Shown one piece after another: positions 12,194 through 24,003 of a DNA stretch of 64,000 bases. A model generated the notes under the pieces. That model saw only the letters and a list, made by a program, of their open reading frames with translations. It searched no databases and had not been told where the DNA came from. The stretch lies in contig NC_003284.9 in the NCBI RefSeq assembly GCF_000002985.6, positions 13,702,001 to 13,766,000 of the forward strand, written 5' to 3'. The stretch's first letter is position 1; each line of letters opens with the position of its first letter. The position numbers and the translations under genes were made by a program. Origin of the DNA: Caenorhabditis elegans. Its lineage: Eukaryota > Nematoda > Chromadorea > Rhabditida > Rhabditidae.

Positions 12194-14283
12194 ATGCCTG
12201 TTCGATGCCGTACCATATTGGTCATTCTTTTGTTTTGCATTGTTGGAGCAAACAGTCTTGTGAATTATGATTCGGATTCCGGAAGACGGGTACTTTTTTA
12301 TTGGCCTAAAATTAATTATTGCAATTGAAAACAAAACAAACTACGAGATTCTCATTATACTTTCCAAACTTTCAAATTGATAAAAAACTTGGTTTATCTT
12401 TCTGGCAAATTGGAAATTGTTTACATTCAATTGGTGGTCTCTTCAATAAATTTTGACGCAAGCCTTACGTTACACAAGCGCTGATTTTAAATGTTCAATA
12501 GAAAAATATATGTTTCTCTTCTTTGTATACTTTGCTAACTTTCAAAGAACTTTCTTCAAGTAATGTTCTACTGGTGGGTAAATAAAATGAGGAGTGCTCA
12601 AAAATATTTATATGAAATTGAAATTAAAGTTGTTTCGAGACCGGTGGAACGTTTATCGCTCCAGATTTTAATCCGAATAATATTAATTAAGACAGACAAA
12701 CTTTTTGTCTATATACAAGCAAAGTTCTGTATTATTTTTAGATTTTGAGAAACTCTGTACATTCCCCATGTTCTCTGATCAAAATTTTGCCTTGTTCTAC
12801 CTATTTCGCACGTGAGATGACAAGTGACAAGATCACTTGACTTTTCTTATTTATTTAATAGTAAGTCACGACAGGTGTTGAATTGCCGCCCGGTTAGCTC
12901 AGTCGGTAGAGCACCAGACTCTTAATCTGGTTGTCGCGGGTTCGAGCCCCGCATTGGGCTTATATTTTTGTCTTTAAAAAAGGATCCTATAATGTGTGAT
13001 ATTAAAAATTTTCATACATAATTTCTATGTACCTGTCAAAATGTTATGAAAAAGTTTTCATACATATTTATTGGTCTTCAATCAAAAAAAAATTGAATTC
13101 TTACTTTTTTCAGTTTCTGATATGGGCTCTCTGCATTGGTGCGACAAACCCAGAAAAATGTGTGGAGACGGAATTTTACGGACAGCAAATTTTGGCTACG
13201 TATGTGTAAAGCTTATGTGGACATTCTCAAAACGTTTTTCTTCAGATTTGAGGCAGACTGTTCGGATCTGATATTTGCCGGGAAGTGCCGAGTTGTGGTG
13301 AGTTTTGATTTACATATAAGATAAGAAATAAATGCCGATATAAGTCTTTTTTCTAGATTGACGTAGATGATGGTTATACACTTCTCGGAATCACTTTCAA
13401 ATCTGAGAGCAAAATTCAAAGCACAACGTCGACATCTTTGAATAAGCAGGTCCTCACGAATTTCGGAGCGTATGGACAAGTGCAGACCGACTTGCTGACT
13501 GCATTCGGAAGACTATGGAATAGTGGCCTCGGCGCTTATATGAAACAGCTATGGACTGAATATTGTGATCTTTATATTTCGGTAAGTCGTTCGAAAAAAA
13601 GAACAAAATCACAATAATTGTGTGCTCTGTTACAGTTCAGTGGTTATTCAATGGGAGGTTGCCTCGCGCAGATGGCTGCAGTGAGATTTCAGGAAGAAAA
13701 ATGGTGGCCTGCAGAACAGATGTTTTACTTTGGATATGGATCTCCAAGATGTGGAAATGAAGTGACTGAAAATACAGGAAATAAATGAGAAATTTATTGG
13801 TGATTTTCAGGACTTTGCATACTATGTTGACAGCAGTCTGGCAGATAAGTTCAACATTGTTTGGTTTAACGATCAAATCCCGGTATTAAACCTCTCTCTG
13901 TAAAGTTTGAAACTTAAACATTTTATAGGAATTTCCCACTTCAACTTGCACATTTGGAAGCGCCGCGGCAATGGGTCAATGCACAAGCAGCTACTTTTCC
14001 TGTTGTGTAAGAGTGTAGTGTCAAGCATCATCAAATTCCGTTTGTTCCAGACAACTATTCACTACACTTCTTGGTCCAGCGTAGCCTTGAACACATACAA
14101 CACATGTGCTTCGAACATGTGCCCGGTGACAAGTTAGTTGTTTTGTGCAAAAATAACCTTCGTAAGATTTTACAATAAAAATACATTTCAGCTCCAACTG
14201 CGTCAGACCACTACTCTTATTTCGAAACTACGGCAGCTGATGTTAATAGTTTGACATGTACCGACACAAAGAAATTCCCTTAA
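12194..14283 (+). CDS. Secreted class 3 (alpha/beta hydrolase) lipase-like protein
   Basis: Nine exons (12194-12289, 13114-13199, 13246-13297, 13357-13581, 13636-13761, 13811-13882, 13929-14006, 14051-14132, 14192-14283) join in phase to 302 residues. The N-terminus MPVRCRTILVILLFCIVG is a signal peptide, so the protein enters the secretory pathway. The nucleophile elbow is GYSMG with Ser158. Asp216 in WFNDQIP and His279 in DHYSYF complete the expected triad; the DHxxYF block is typical of Lipase_3 proteins of nematodes. Several cysteine pairs suit an extracellular enzyme. The strand that normally carries FRGT near the oxyanion hole reads FKSE (residues 92-95), so catalytic efficiency is uncertain. 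The first intron holds a complete tRNA-Lys gene on the same strand. Substrate is not predictable. Confidence 0.85.
12888..12960 (+). tRNA. tRNA-Lys(CUU), within the first lipase intron
   Basis: A full 73-nt cloverleaf: acceptor GCCCGGT pairing with ATTGGGC, D-stem GCTC/GAGC, anticodon loop CTCTTAA (anticodon CUU), T-loop TTCGAGC. It is followed by a T-run. Its upstream flank of about 100 nt is similar, inverted, to that of the mutated copy at 11639-11727. Confidence 0.95.
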
Positions 14284-14492
14284 TTTAATAACTGGTGGTC
14301 AAAGATAAAGTATCATTTCTCCTGTTACTTGCATCTTGCAATATACTCAAAGAACAAAGACAACCACTGGACTAATACTCTCTCAGTGTGTGATTCTTAT
14401 CATCACTTGCGAGGCGCCACTTCTCATTTACGACTAATGAGAGATACGCAGCGGCTGACCTATGATTTTGTTTCAATGTTACGGCTGTCGCC

Positions 14493-14565
14493 GCCTGGTT
14501 AGCTCAGTCGGTAGAGCACCAGACTCTTAATCTGGTTGTCGCGGTTTCGAGCCCCGCATTGGGCT
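14493..14565 (+). tRNA. tRNA-Lys(CUU) variant with T-arm substitution
   Basis: Same 73-nt gene as its neighbours but with two changes: C4 to T in the acceptor (leaving a wobble pair) and G53 to T at the end of the T-stem (GCGGT before TTCGAGC). This breaks the highly conserved 53-61 pair. The anticodon CUU is intact and a T-run follows. It may be weakly functional or decaying. Confidence 0.8.
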
Positions 14566-15194
14566 TAGCTTTTTTGTTAATTGATGACCGAAAAAATTTC
14601 GATTTGACAAACTAATATTTTTTCTAAACTTCTAAACTACACCAAAAAGAAAAGTTTCAAAAATTGATTTTAACTGATCAGTCTTGTGAAATATTAACAA
14701 TCGAAAAAAGATGCGCAATGTATGAATAACAACCACTTTCAACATTAGAGTGGCAAAGTTCAATTCAGATTTTTTGTAGCAAATACTCTTGTATTGGTAT
14801 ACTTTTTGTTCTTTTTCATCTCCATTATTTTTTATGTAGTTTCCTAGTAAGTATTCGGTTGATTTTTCTGATGGTTCAATGTTCTTATTTATCACGTCTT
14901 TAGGGAAAACACTGTATTGAAGTGAAAAATTACTACATATCAACGAGGATATTTGTTTTGATTTGATTTCCGTATTTTCAGATTTAATGTCATGATACTT
15001 ACAAAATTTGGGTTTTTGATAATTGAACCTACTTGATATTAGAATTTTGTTTAATAAACTTGTTGAAATAAAATTAAAAAGAAACGCCTTGCTTTTACAC
15101 CTTTATCTGATTGATTTAATGTCTTCTATCATCTATGAGAAAAAACATAAGCATGTATTTCACGTCATCAACTATTACGATTCCAACAATCGGC

Positions 15195-15267
15195 GCCCGG
15201 TTAGCTCAGTCGGTAGAGCACCAGACTCTTAATCTGGTTGTCGCGGGTTCGAGCCCCGCATTGGGCT
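15195..15267 (+). tRNA. tRNA-Lys(CUU)
   Basis: An intact 73-nt cloverleaf identical to the consensus copy in this window. The anticodon is CUU, and a T-run lies just downstream. It sits between the lipase gene and the Shc-type adaptor gene. Confidence 0.95.
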
Positions 15268-15638
15268 TAGATTTTTGTTTTGTTTTTGCGGAATACATAT
15301 TCTACGTTTCTCCTTTTTAATTGGGAGCGAAGTTAGGGTTTAGTTGGAAGTTTGAATTTGCATATAACATTGTGTAAACAAAAATTAAAGTCACAGTCCA
15401 TATAACATTCTCGATGGAATTCTAGTGTAATTTTTGAACTCACCTATCAGCAAATTACGAGAAACTGACTTACGCCGCACAATGTTTGCAAAATGCAAAA
15501 ATTTGGTTCTATTGTTAACAAACCTAGTCTATCATTTGAGTGTACATATTTGCAAATAACGTGGTTATCAACAATTTTTATCATTTTCTCAATTTCTACT
15601 TTTGTGGTCACTTGAATATTGATTACTGTTATTTGGTA

Positions 15639-17145
15639 ATGACTACCGCAGTTTTGAACGACCCCACATCTTCTTGGGGTGAATCAGCTAAACATGTCAA
15701 TGCAAGCGGGGATAGATTTGCTGTTAAGGTGAGTTTGTGAAAATATAAATGAATGGGTGGTAAATTTATTTCTTAAGTTCTGTTTTAATCAGTTGAAAAT
15801 GTTGCTGAAGTTTGTCACTTTAAATACAAAATGTCAAAATTCAGTACATGGGATATGCACCGATACTACAAACTATCAGGGAAAGACCCATTGCGGATAG
15901 AGATGCACTTGTTAGGTAAAGTGAAAATAGAAGACAGATTACTAATTTTAACCTTAAAGACATTGCATCAACACTGTTGTGTCTTCTAGAGCAACGCATG
16001 AGTATTCTGTAATTCAACATGAAGGGGTTTGAATAGTTTATTTAGTTTTGTCAAAGTGTTGTTAATAATTCAGGTTGTCGGTCCGTATGTTAGTGTATAT
16101 CAGTTGGACTTATTTCTTAACATCAGCAGTTTCACTATAACATGTTTTCACATTCAAGACGGCAGAACTCATTTGCTCGGAAGATATAAGAATAACCAGA
16201 TCTCGCACTATAAATACAGGGAAATAGTGAGTTTTTTAAAGATTTAACAAATATTTAAGATCAAAGAAGAGGTGTCATCAAAGAGGAATTTACTGAATTA
16301 AGTAAGAGGGATTATTCCATAAACGTACCTAAAATAGAGTCGAAACCTTTTTGAGTTGTGAATTTTCTAAAAAAGTCGAGCGGAACTTGTTTATCAGCAT
16401 TTTTGATATAAAAATTTGAATTGGCCGTAATACCATTTAGGCGGTACTCTAAATCTAACCGCTTTGTGGCAAGTTCTAGCCTTAATCTTTCAGTCGTAAC
16501 TAAATGTATATTTTTAACATAATTGATAATTGCAAGTTTGTGCACATGCACTACAAGTTTTATCATTTTCCCAATTCTCTATATTCTTTTCAAATAATGC
16601 AAAAATTCACATTTCAGGATGGACGTCATTATTTGGGCATTGTGATGAAAATTGGAAGAACTGAGAAACGAGAGTGCAACGTTTTCATGTTGGATAACGA
16701 CATCGCCCTGAATGACCTTACAACAAAATTGCGAAGTGTCGATGAACGAAGACATAATAATGCGCTACAGTTGGAAACTCGCCTGGTTATTTTAAATAAC
16801 ATTCTTTCGCAAAATTATAATTATTCAGAGGTCGACACAAGAATACAGGTACACACCGAACATGCTTGCATGCTACCATGGTCCGCTGTCACACGAAGAC
16901 GCCTGTAGGCAACTAGTTCTACCGGGAGAATTCATCATAAGGTATGTTTCGTTACTTCTATAAAAAAAACAAATTTTGCATTTTATAGGGATAGTTCAAT
17001 GCGTGGAGAGTTTGCCGTTTCCTATAAAACTAGTCATGGACCTCACGACAAATCAATTGTGCCCAACAATAACATCGACTTTTTCCGACGATTTCAAGTC
17101 GATCAGAGTGTTTTGAAACATCCAGTTGTGAGACGTCAAGAGTGA
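15639..17145 (+). CDS. shc-2: Shc-type adaptor with PTB and SH2 domains (probably SHC-2)
   Basis: Seven exons (15639-15728, 15845-15915, 15960-16008, 16074-16226, 16618-16785, 16829-16941, 16989-17145) give 266 residues. Residues about 22-160 resemble a PTB domain: FAVKYMGYAPIL matches the Shc 'RYMGCVEVL' strand, with ECNVFML near the end. An SH2 domain starts at YHGPLS (residue 193) and has FIIRDS, with Arg215 as the phosphotyrosine-binding arginine. The Shc order PTB then SH2 is kept. It is expected to act in the cytoplasm, linking tyrosine-phosphorylated receptors to downstream signalling. The SH2 domain is short at its C-terminus, ending about 50 residues after the FIIRDS motif instead of about 85. 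The fifth intron is only 43 nt; without removing it the reading frame is lost before the SH2. The symbol comes from memory of the region and is less sure than the family. Confidence 0.8.
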
Positions 17146-17194
17146 AACCTAATACATTTTTATAATTTCAAATTTTTGTAACGACTACAATGCA

Positions 17195-17200
17195 AATAAA
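17195..17200 (+). other. Poly(A) signal for the Shc-type gene
   Basis: AATAAA lies about 50 nt after the TGA at 17143-17145, a typical position for a short nematode 3' UTR. Confidence 0.55.
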
Positions 17201-17956
17201 ACTAGTTTATAAATGGCAATTGAGAATTTTAGTTCCATCGGAAATAAGAAGACTCCTTCCCGCTCGGACTGTCACATTTGCGTTGGAAATAGTGGCACCA
17301 TCGTTAGAGTATAATTGTGTGATTGTTCTGAATAATAAAAAATATAAGATGTCGATTCATTTTATTTTTCGAGTTTTTATCCGAAAATAATTAACATTTG
17401 ATGCATGCAAATGCATCCATTGTTAGCCGTAGAACTTTTTCAAATCAAAAGGACTGCTTCTTTCTGTTTTGTCAATTTTTCGAACATTCAAATTTGGTAA
17501 CTGGTGAATTCTCCCCGTTTCCACAATATTTTTGCACAAAAAAGTGCCAGACAAATATGACACATAAATTTCTTTTTTTTTTACATTACAAGTCAAAATT
17601 TTGATGCGTTGAATTTTATTTCAGTCTATAAATTATGTCTTGTGTTCATAATTCAGAACGCAATTTATATGTTTTTTTCTTTACGCGCTGATGGGGGCGT
17701 TTTAAGTTTCAAGTGGTTCAGCTCCTTTGTCACAATATTTTCGTACAAACATGTAAAAGTATTTTCATTTTCATTATTCTTCAAATGTGTTCAATTTACT
17801 ATCAATTAGACGCGCTGATTAAGACGTTTGGAATTTGTGATAGAACATTTGTTTGATGTGTAAATATGAGCCTTAACTTATCAGTTTTTAAAAACGAAAT
17901 TGATTTCATCAATACATATTCAATATTTTGAAATTGTTTTTTTCAAGGAAAACAAC
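17201..17956. other. Intergenic gap between convergent genes
   Basis: The Shc-type gene (plus) and the next gene (minus, stop at 17957) converge on this AT-rich stretch. I see no exon, tRNA or repeat in it. Confidence 0.5.
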
Positions 17957-20170
17957 TCACAGAGGTTTATCTTTGTCCGTGGGTACAGCAACTCGAAGTA
18001 TCAAAGATGGTGAAGATGTTATGACATTAAATAGACTGAGTAAATACCTGAAAACTATCGACTTGACATTTTTCATTTCAAACAAAAACTTTAACCTACC
18101 GAAATTTAACTGGATGGCAGGTAATCAAAAATGAGCCATCAAAATCTTTCCAAATTGAGCTCGGCGAGCAGCCTAGATCGTACTCCTTCGAACTAACTAT
18201 TTCAATTCCATTTTTGACTTGCACCTTCATTCGATAAATAGAGTTTCTGGTGGATGACGTAACAAAAATTGATCTACAAATTAAAAAAAAAAACAAATAT
18301 TCAAAAACACATTTTAAAACCCACTTTTTTACAGAATCATAAACGATGCCAGTTGGGAAAGAAACTCGGGATATTTGTTGTATATTATTTCCACTCACAA
18401 AATAAATGTAACCGGTTGGAATCGGTACAACTCTGAAAAATTTTGAATACCGAAAATTGATTGTAAAGCCAGATTTACTTTACAAAAATTTGGTTAAAAC
18501 AGAAGCATGAGTTTTTAGACTTAATTATTACAATAAAAACAAAAATTTTAAGAAAATTGCTTTTTCTTGTGGGATTTGGGATTTTTGCTTGAGACAGTGA
18601 TTTAAAAAATACCCAAAAAAGAAATAACGTGAAATTTCCGATAAGTGCAATGAATTATTTTTACAAAGTGTTTGCATACAAGCGAAAAAAAACAGTCAAC
18701 CCTTGATGATAATGCAGAAATCTACCAAACTCTACTGTCCTGTTTCAATAAAAAAAAAAACTGCACCGTTCAATGATATTTAATGCAAAGTTGGTTCCAA
18801 ATATACTGGATTTAACAAAAAAGAACGAATTTAGACCAGCAGCCGATATATCAGTGAGTCTGAAATAAAAATGTGGAATGAAACTCGATTACGTAGAAAA
18901 CTTGCTTAAGAAGCAAGTTTCAAAAAAGTTCAACATTTAAATCTAATCAAAAACTTAGAGTTTCTCTCTTCAAAACATGAACCAACTGAAAAATAAGAAA
19001 AATAATCCTACCCTTCAAATTGCTCATCTTTGAATGTTTTTCGGTATTGCCACGCATCATTCTGTTCGTTTGTCTCAAAAACATCGATATTGTTGGTCCT
19101 TTTATTGTGCACAAAAACATTTGGCTGAAATTTAAAAAAACGCTCTGGCATTAAACATCTCCCGCCCAACACCAATACCCCAAAGCCATGTTAATTATTG
19201 GAATGCATGTGGCGCTGGAGACAAGTAAAACTCATCAATTACTTACATTACTTGTCTCACTGTTGATACTTAATGCTCCTGGTGTCAGACGCCATTTTGG
19301 TGGTCCGCCGCGAATCTCTATTTCTCGAGCGGTACGATTGTCGGAGTAAAATGTGAAGAGATGTGTTTGGTCTGTATTGATGTCTTTCGAGTTCTATAAA
19401 AATATTCTGTTTCAAAGTTCTGTTCAAATTTATGTTCAAATTTCAAATCAAAATTTCTTACGACGCTTGCTTTCTCAGTTTCTCAACATTAAGTCGCTTT
19501 TGGAAAATTATGAATTGTGATGATATTTGGTTAGTCTGTCATAAGTGTGTTTTGGAGCAATATACCTATGTATTTGCTCTACAATATTCTGATAAGATAA
19601 TCCAATTCCTTAACTTTTTATTGAGCAATAGAAGAAAAAGCTCTGTTTTTGTGAACTACTTCACATTTTCACCTGTTATCGCAATTAAGATTTCCCAGAC
19701 ATCAATTTCCGTATTTTTTGAAATGTACATATTGCTACTGTTCCTATGATTTCTATTGTAACTTTTTGAAAAAGGTTAAAACACATTCATTCACTCTATT
19801 CTCTGTCTCATCGTAAATCGGAATAAACATCAAGTATTTCTCTTTAACGTCATGACTACTTAGTAAAGTGCATTGCTTCATTTGAAATTTATCATGTTGC
19901 ATAGCTTATTCAAAATTGCACGTCTAAGAATTTTTGCATTTTCATCGATAAATGTTAAAAGGTTTGTGATAACTTTCAGAACATCGCAAAAAAATGTTCC
20001 AAATCTGAACTTATATCAATAGTTGAGTACATATTAATCAACATACCGTAGTCATATACAGTCGTCCCGTGGTACTGGTAGTTAGTCCAAGAATTCCTGG
20101 CAAATTAGGAATAACGCCACATTCTCCAGGAACATGGTTGTAAGTCCTTTTGTTGATATCAATGTGTAAT
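17957..20170 (-). CDS. Protein of unknown function, 5' end unresolved
   Basis: Minus-strand exons 20170-20047, 19393-19247, 19124-19012, 18432-18100 and 18047-17957 join in phase for about 269 codons and end in TGA. Characteristic pieces are LHIDINKRTYNHVPGECGV, LFTFYSDNRTAREIEIRGG, FVHNKRTNNIDVF and GYIYFVSGNNIQQI, a beta-rich sequence with repeating short strands. The first listed exon needs two bases from an earlier exon that I could not identify, so the N-terminus is missing from this model. Within 18432-18100 lies a 59-nt segment (18332-18274) that looks exactly like an intron, but splicing it breaks the frame. I do not recognise the family and assign no function. Confidence 0.55.
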
Positions 20171-21581
20171 CTGAAACTGTTTCAGTCGTTTTGTTTAAAA
20201 AAAAACATAAATATTCTTCAAACTGTTTGTGTTCAGACTCTTCTCATTAATATTTGATTCCCTTACTTTTTCTCGTCTCTTGTCTAAAACGATACCCTAG
20301 AAAAATACATGTTTCTAACTGGTGTGTTAATGGAAGGGTTTATATTTACGAATTAGTTGCTCACAATTCTGACTGTCTTTTTACACATTTTTAGTTTATT
20401 ATACAAAATCACTTTGAGTACTTATAATCGCGTGCTCAAGCACTTAGAATATTACAATTTTTCAAAAGAGATGGTGTACTTTTTTGGGATTTTTTTCCAA
20501 CGATGACATTTTTTTTGTATTCGGAAACTTATGATCAGATTTTTTGCACTAGTATTTCCCTTTTGGTACATTATTAGATTATTTAAATAAAAAATTCAAG
20601 CAGTATTTTTCAAATTGTAGAAAGTCTATTACAATGCTGATTTTTGTTTTTCGTTTTTTTAAAATTTAATTGAGAACCTTTTTTGTGGTGTAAATTCTAT
20701 GTTCCGTTTTTTATTGTTTTAACACCAGTTTTAGAAAAAAAGTGGGTTGGAGCATTTTTGTAACTGAACAAAATATTTTTCAATAGACTTATCATTATAT
20801 TTTTAATTAAAAAATGTACCACTTTCCCACTTACAAAAGTTTCCCAAATAGAGTAGTGACTATAGCAAAACTTGTAAAAAATAAACAGTTACTAGCAAAC
20901 GGGCTTAGCTGTAGCATGTTTCCAAGACAATATGAGCTTCTTTCCCACTTAACAAAGCTGTTTCTCCTCTCTTTGCATTTAAAATGTTTCCCTCGGTTCA
21001 AGCTGTCTATTCTATCGCATGGTGTCGTTATGCAACCCTCTATTGTGCATTAAGAAAGAGCTAGTTGGTAGTTGTTGCAAACATGATGAGCATAAAGAAA
21101 ATTAATATCATAAGGCATTTATCGAATTAGTTTTTCATCTTGTTTCAAACCGGAAGCGATTTGGTATTTTGCTCCTCCTTGAGCTTCATGTATTTCAAGT
21201 TGTTAATTTTTGGTTTACAGTTTTTTTTTGTTGCAAATTTCAGATTCAATAAATAGAACATGATATTTTTCAAAAAAAATCCTCTCCGATTTGAATCAAA
21301 ATACTGCGTGATCACGGCGCAAACTGCATTATTTTTATAGTTGTAGGAAACTTCAAGAAAAAAAATTTAGCTTGCAGTATAACTTTGTTTTATTTCTTTT
21401 AAAAAAATTAAAAGCGTTGATTTTACGCGTCAACTTCACAAATAGAAAAATTTGACTGATCAGTTTTGAAATTAAATTTAGAGCTTAGATAACGCAATCA
21501 GAAGGTGGGCGTGATGAAGTTTCTTATTTGTTGTTTTCTAAAAATTATTTTTCAGTTAAAAAATTTAAAGTATTTTTCCGG
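20171..21581. other. AT-rich gap, probably upstream intron or promoter of the minus-strand gene
   Basis: At least one missing 5' exon of the gene ending at 17957 should lie here or further right. A 30-nt minus-strand segment near 20270-20300 has a strong acceptor and donor (TTTTTCTAG and GTAAGG), but its phase does not fit the exon at 20170. No other feature was seen. Confidence 0.35.
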
Positions 21582-21960
21582 TTTTTCACACACGGAATCC
21601 AGTGAAGCATGTTCCTTCCAAGAATAAACGAGTATCCATTTTTTGCAAGTATTTTCAGATGAGTTTATTTCTGGGGAAGAAAAAATTGAGTTAAATTTTA
21701 TTTGAAATAACAAAAAAAAAAGTTGATACATATTCTGATTTATAAGGTTTTTTTTGTCAATTTTCATTTATTTTTTGAAGGTAATCTACTTAACCGAAAC
21801 AGTTTAATAATTTCGGTTTTTTGTGATTAAGTTACATAATGAAACTCACTTGAGCATTTTCTGCTCACATCATCCCGTCCAGACATTAATACCACCCACT
21901 TAATCTCAAGAGTGAGGTTATTCATACCTACGTCTTAAGTTTATTCGGTTTCGTAGACAT
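21582..21960 (-). other. Two phase-matched exon-like segments, minus strand
   Basis: A segment at about 21930-21850 ending at a GTGAGT donor and one beginning just after TTCTTCCCCAG (about 21677) agree in phase. Together they give about 60 codons containing LEIKWVVLMSGRDDVSRKC and CKKWILVYSWKEH. They could be 5' exons of the unknown minus-strand gene or a separate small gene. I could not link them to the exon at 20170. Confidence 0.25.
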
Positions 21961-22663
21961 GAAACGTTGATAAGGAAATTTGTCACGCAATGTCCAATGA
22001 ACTTAATAATCTCTCAAAGAACTTTGAACTGAAATAATCGAGATGAAAAATTTGTTTAGGAGTTTTTTAGTTATATCGTTTTCCGAAAAGTGGTTAAGAC
22101 TATTTCAAAATTGGTATTCAAGTATCAGTGGATCGTACTCAGTGTACATGAGTGATGATCAAGGATGTTGTAAATTTTTACTTTGTTTGTTGACAAATAC
22201 TCATATAATCCAAATTTATTGATTTTTTAATTTACATGTTTTCATCGCCTTCTTATGCTCATTGCGTAACAATCGCTCTTTGAATATCTGATCTATAATA
22301 ATAATGAGACATGCAAGTTTTACTGACATACAACAACTGAGTATATGTAGGTGTTTGCCCGAGAGAGTTCTGGAAACACGGAAAGAATATCGAATGTCTG
22401 ATGTCCAGAATAGGAACCATATTTCCGTTACACGCCTTTTTGTTTCTTTCCTCGTAATCTCTGTAATCTTTATTCTTTTTATTCACTCATTCATTTGCAA
22501 CTTAGAACCAAGAGAATTCAAAGTCAAATATTGCCGCCTACTCAAGTAGTTTACAAGTTATCGAATTTCAAACTCTCTTACCTGAATATTTTCACTTTAC
22601 TCACTTTTTTTCGTTTCGTCATTTTCGAATATTTGAATTTTCCAAATTCCAGGACACTCAAAA

Positions 22664-24003
22664 ATGAGCCATGCAAGTATGGTAATATCGGCATGCGCTT
22701 TTAATAGAAGTATTGCAACGCATATTTTGTACATCGTCCCCGAGATAATGTGTTCATTGTCTGGAATATTGTCAGTGGCAATAATAGTATATTCGTTCTT
22801 TCTATATGGGTTTAGACTGCTGTTCCATTATAATGCCAAGGTAACGTTCACAATATAACAGCATTTTGAAAGCAAAAAAAATAACAACAAAGAGTCATTG
22901 AATTAATTTTCAATTTCAGATTCTCATGATTCTGCTCACGATCTTTATCCTTATTTTTTCATTGGATATCGTCTATGTTTGCACACGACAAATATACCTT
23001 GCATTCAGTTATGAAAATGATTGTGATTTAGTTTTTGAAACAGCGTCTTGTTCCATATTCAGAAGAATTGCATTGTGAGTTACTACTGTAAAGGTTGAAG
23101 TAGTTTTTTTTACTTTAGAACATGTTTCGTTGGAGTCACTACAACTCAGTTCTGTCAAATGTTCGAGCGTCTAATTGCTACAGTAGCAAAAGAGAAATAT
23201 GAATTTCAAACCCAATGGCTTGGTGGTTTATTGGTTTTTTTTTCAGTGAGTTTATTTTTCATAGTTTAAAATTCAAAATTTCTGAAGTTTACGTGTATGT
23301 ACCATAAATTTTCGATACAATTTCTCAATAAATAGGTTTCCCGTTTTTTTTTTCCAGATTCTCTCCGCAATTCTTGCAATTGAATGGACTTTGTGGAATG
23401 AAGATCCATTGGAGCCCATGACCCATTGCCTTGTATACTCTACATCTGCATCAATTGGAGAAAGAATGTATATCGTGTTCCTGGGAATACTTGTTGTTGA
23501 CATTTTTATATTGGCCGTTTTTCTAGCTTTATACCAAAATAACAAACGAAAAATATTGTAAGTAATGTAAATGTGAAATAATCAACTACATATATCTTTG
23601 ATCAGATCCTCCGGGCTTAACAAAAAGTATCAGCAACATGAGAACTTGGTAGTGTTAAGAGCTCTCTTTCCAATGGTCTTGTTGAATACTGTCTTTGTTT
23701 CTGCCTATATTTTAATTGCCATGGTAGTAAGAGCATTCCGAGACTCTCTTAGTCTCACAAATTATAAATTTATCGCGATTAACACATTTGTAAGTTATTA
23801 CTATCTGGTAAAGCATTTCAAAATTGAGATTTCAGATATTTCCTTACGTGTCATTGCTACTTTCTATGACAATTTTGGTGACCACCAGGAACGAGTTCCA
23901 GAGAAGACAACTCCGAGAGCTGAACCAAAATGGGAAAGGAGTATCGCAAACTTATTTCAATCTATATCAGCGGCAATGGAGCGTTATTTCCGAGAGAAAA
24001 TGA
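22664..24003 (+). CDS. Seven-transmembrane chemoreceptor-like protein (Sra superfamily)
   Basis: Six exons (22664-22840, 22920-23074, 23119-23245, 23358-23557, 23606-23789, 23836-24003) give 336 residues. Hydrophobic segments alternate with short polar loops in the pattern of a nematode serpentine receptor; examples are ILSVAIIVYSFFLYGF, ILMILLTIFILIFSL and FLGILVVDIFILAVFLAL. The FERLIATVAKEKYE block after the third membrane segment matches the conserved ER...YE region of Sra/Srab/Srb/Sre receptors. The C-terminus is a basic and glutamine-rich tail. A TTCCAG acceptor ending at 22652, 11 nt before the ATG, may be a trans-splice site. Expected location is the ciliated membrane of a sensory neuron. 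Family placement within the superfamily is uncertain and the ligand is unknown. Confidence 0.75.

Noticed and set aside
15023-15320. Open frames ending in [13 protein letters not shown]-type peptide
   Set aside because: This is the translation of the tRNA-Lys gene; the same peptide recurs at 28.3 kb for the same reason.
16786-16908. Reading straight through 16786 into VHTEHACMLPW
   Set aside because: This loses the SH2 domain. The 43-nt intron gives YHGPLSHEDA and FIIRDS in frame, which is far better supported.
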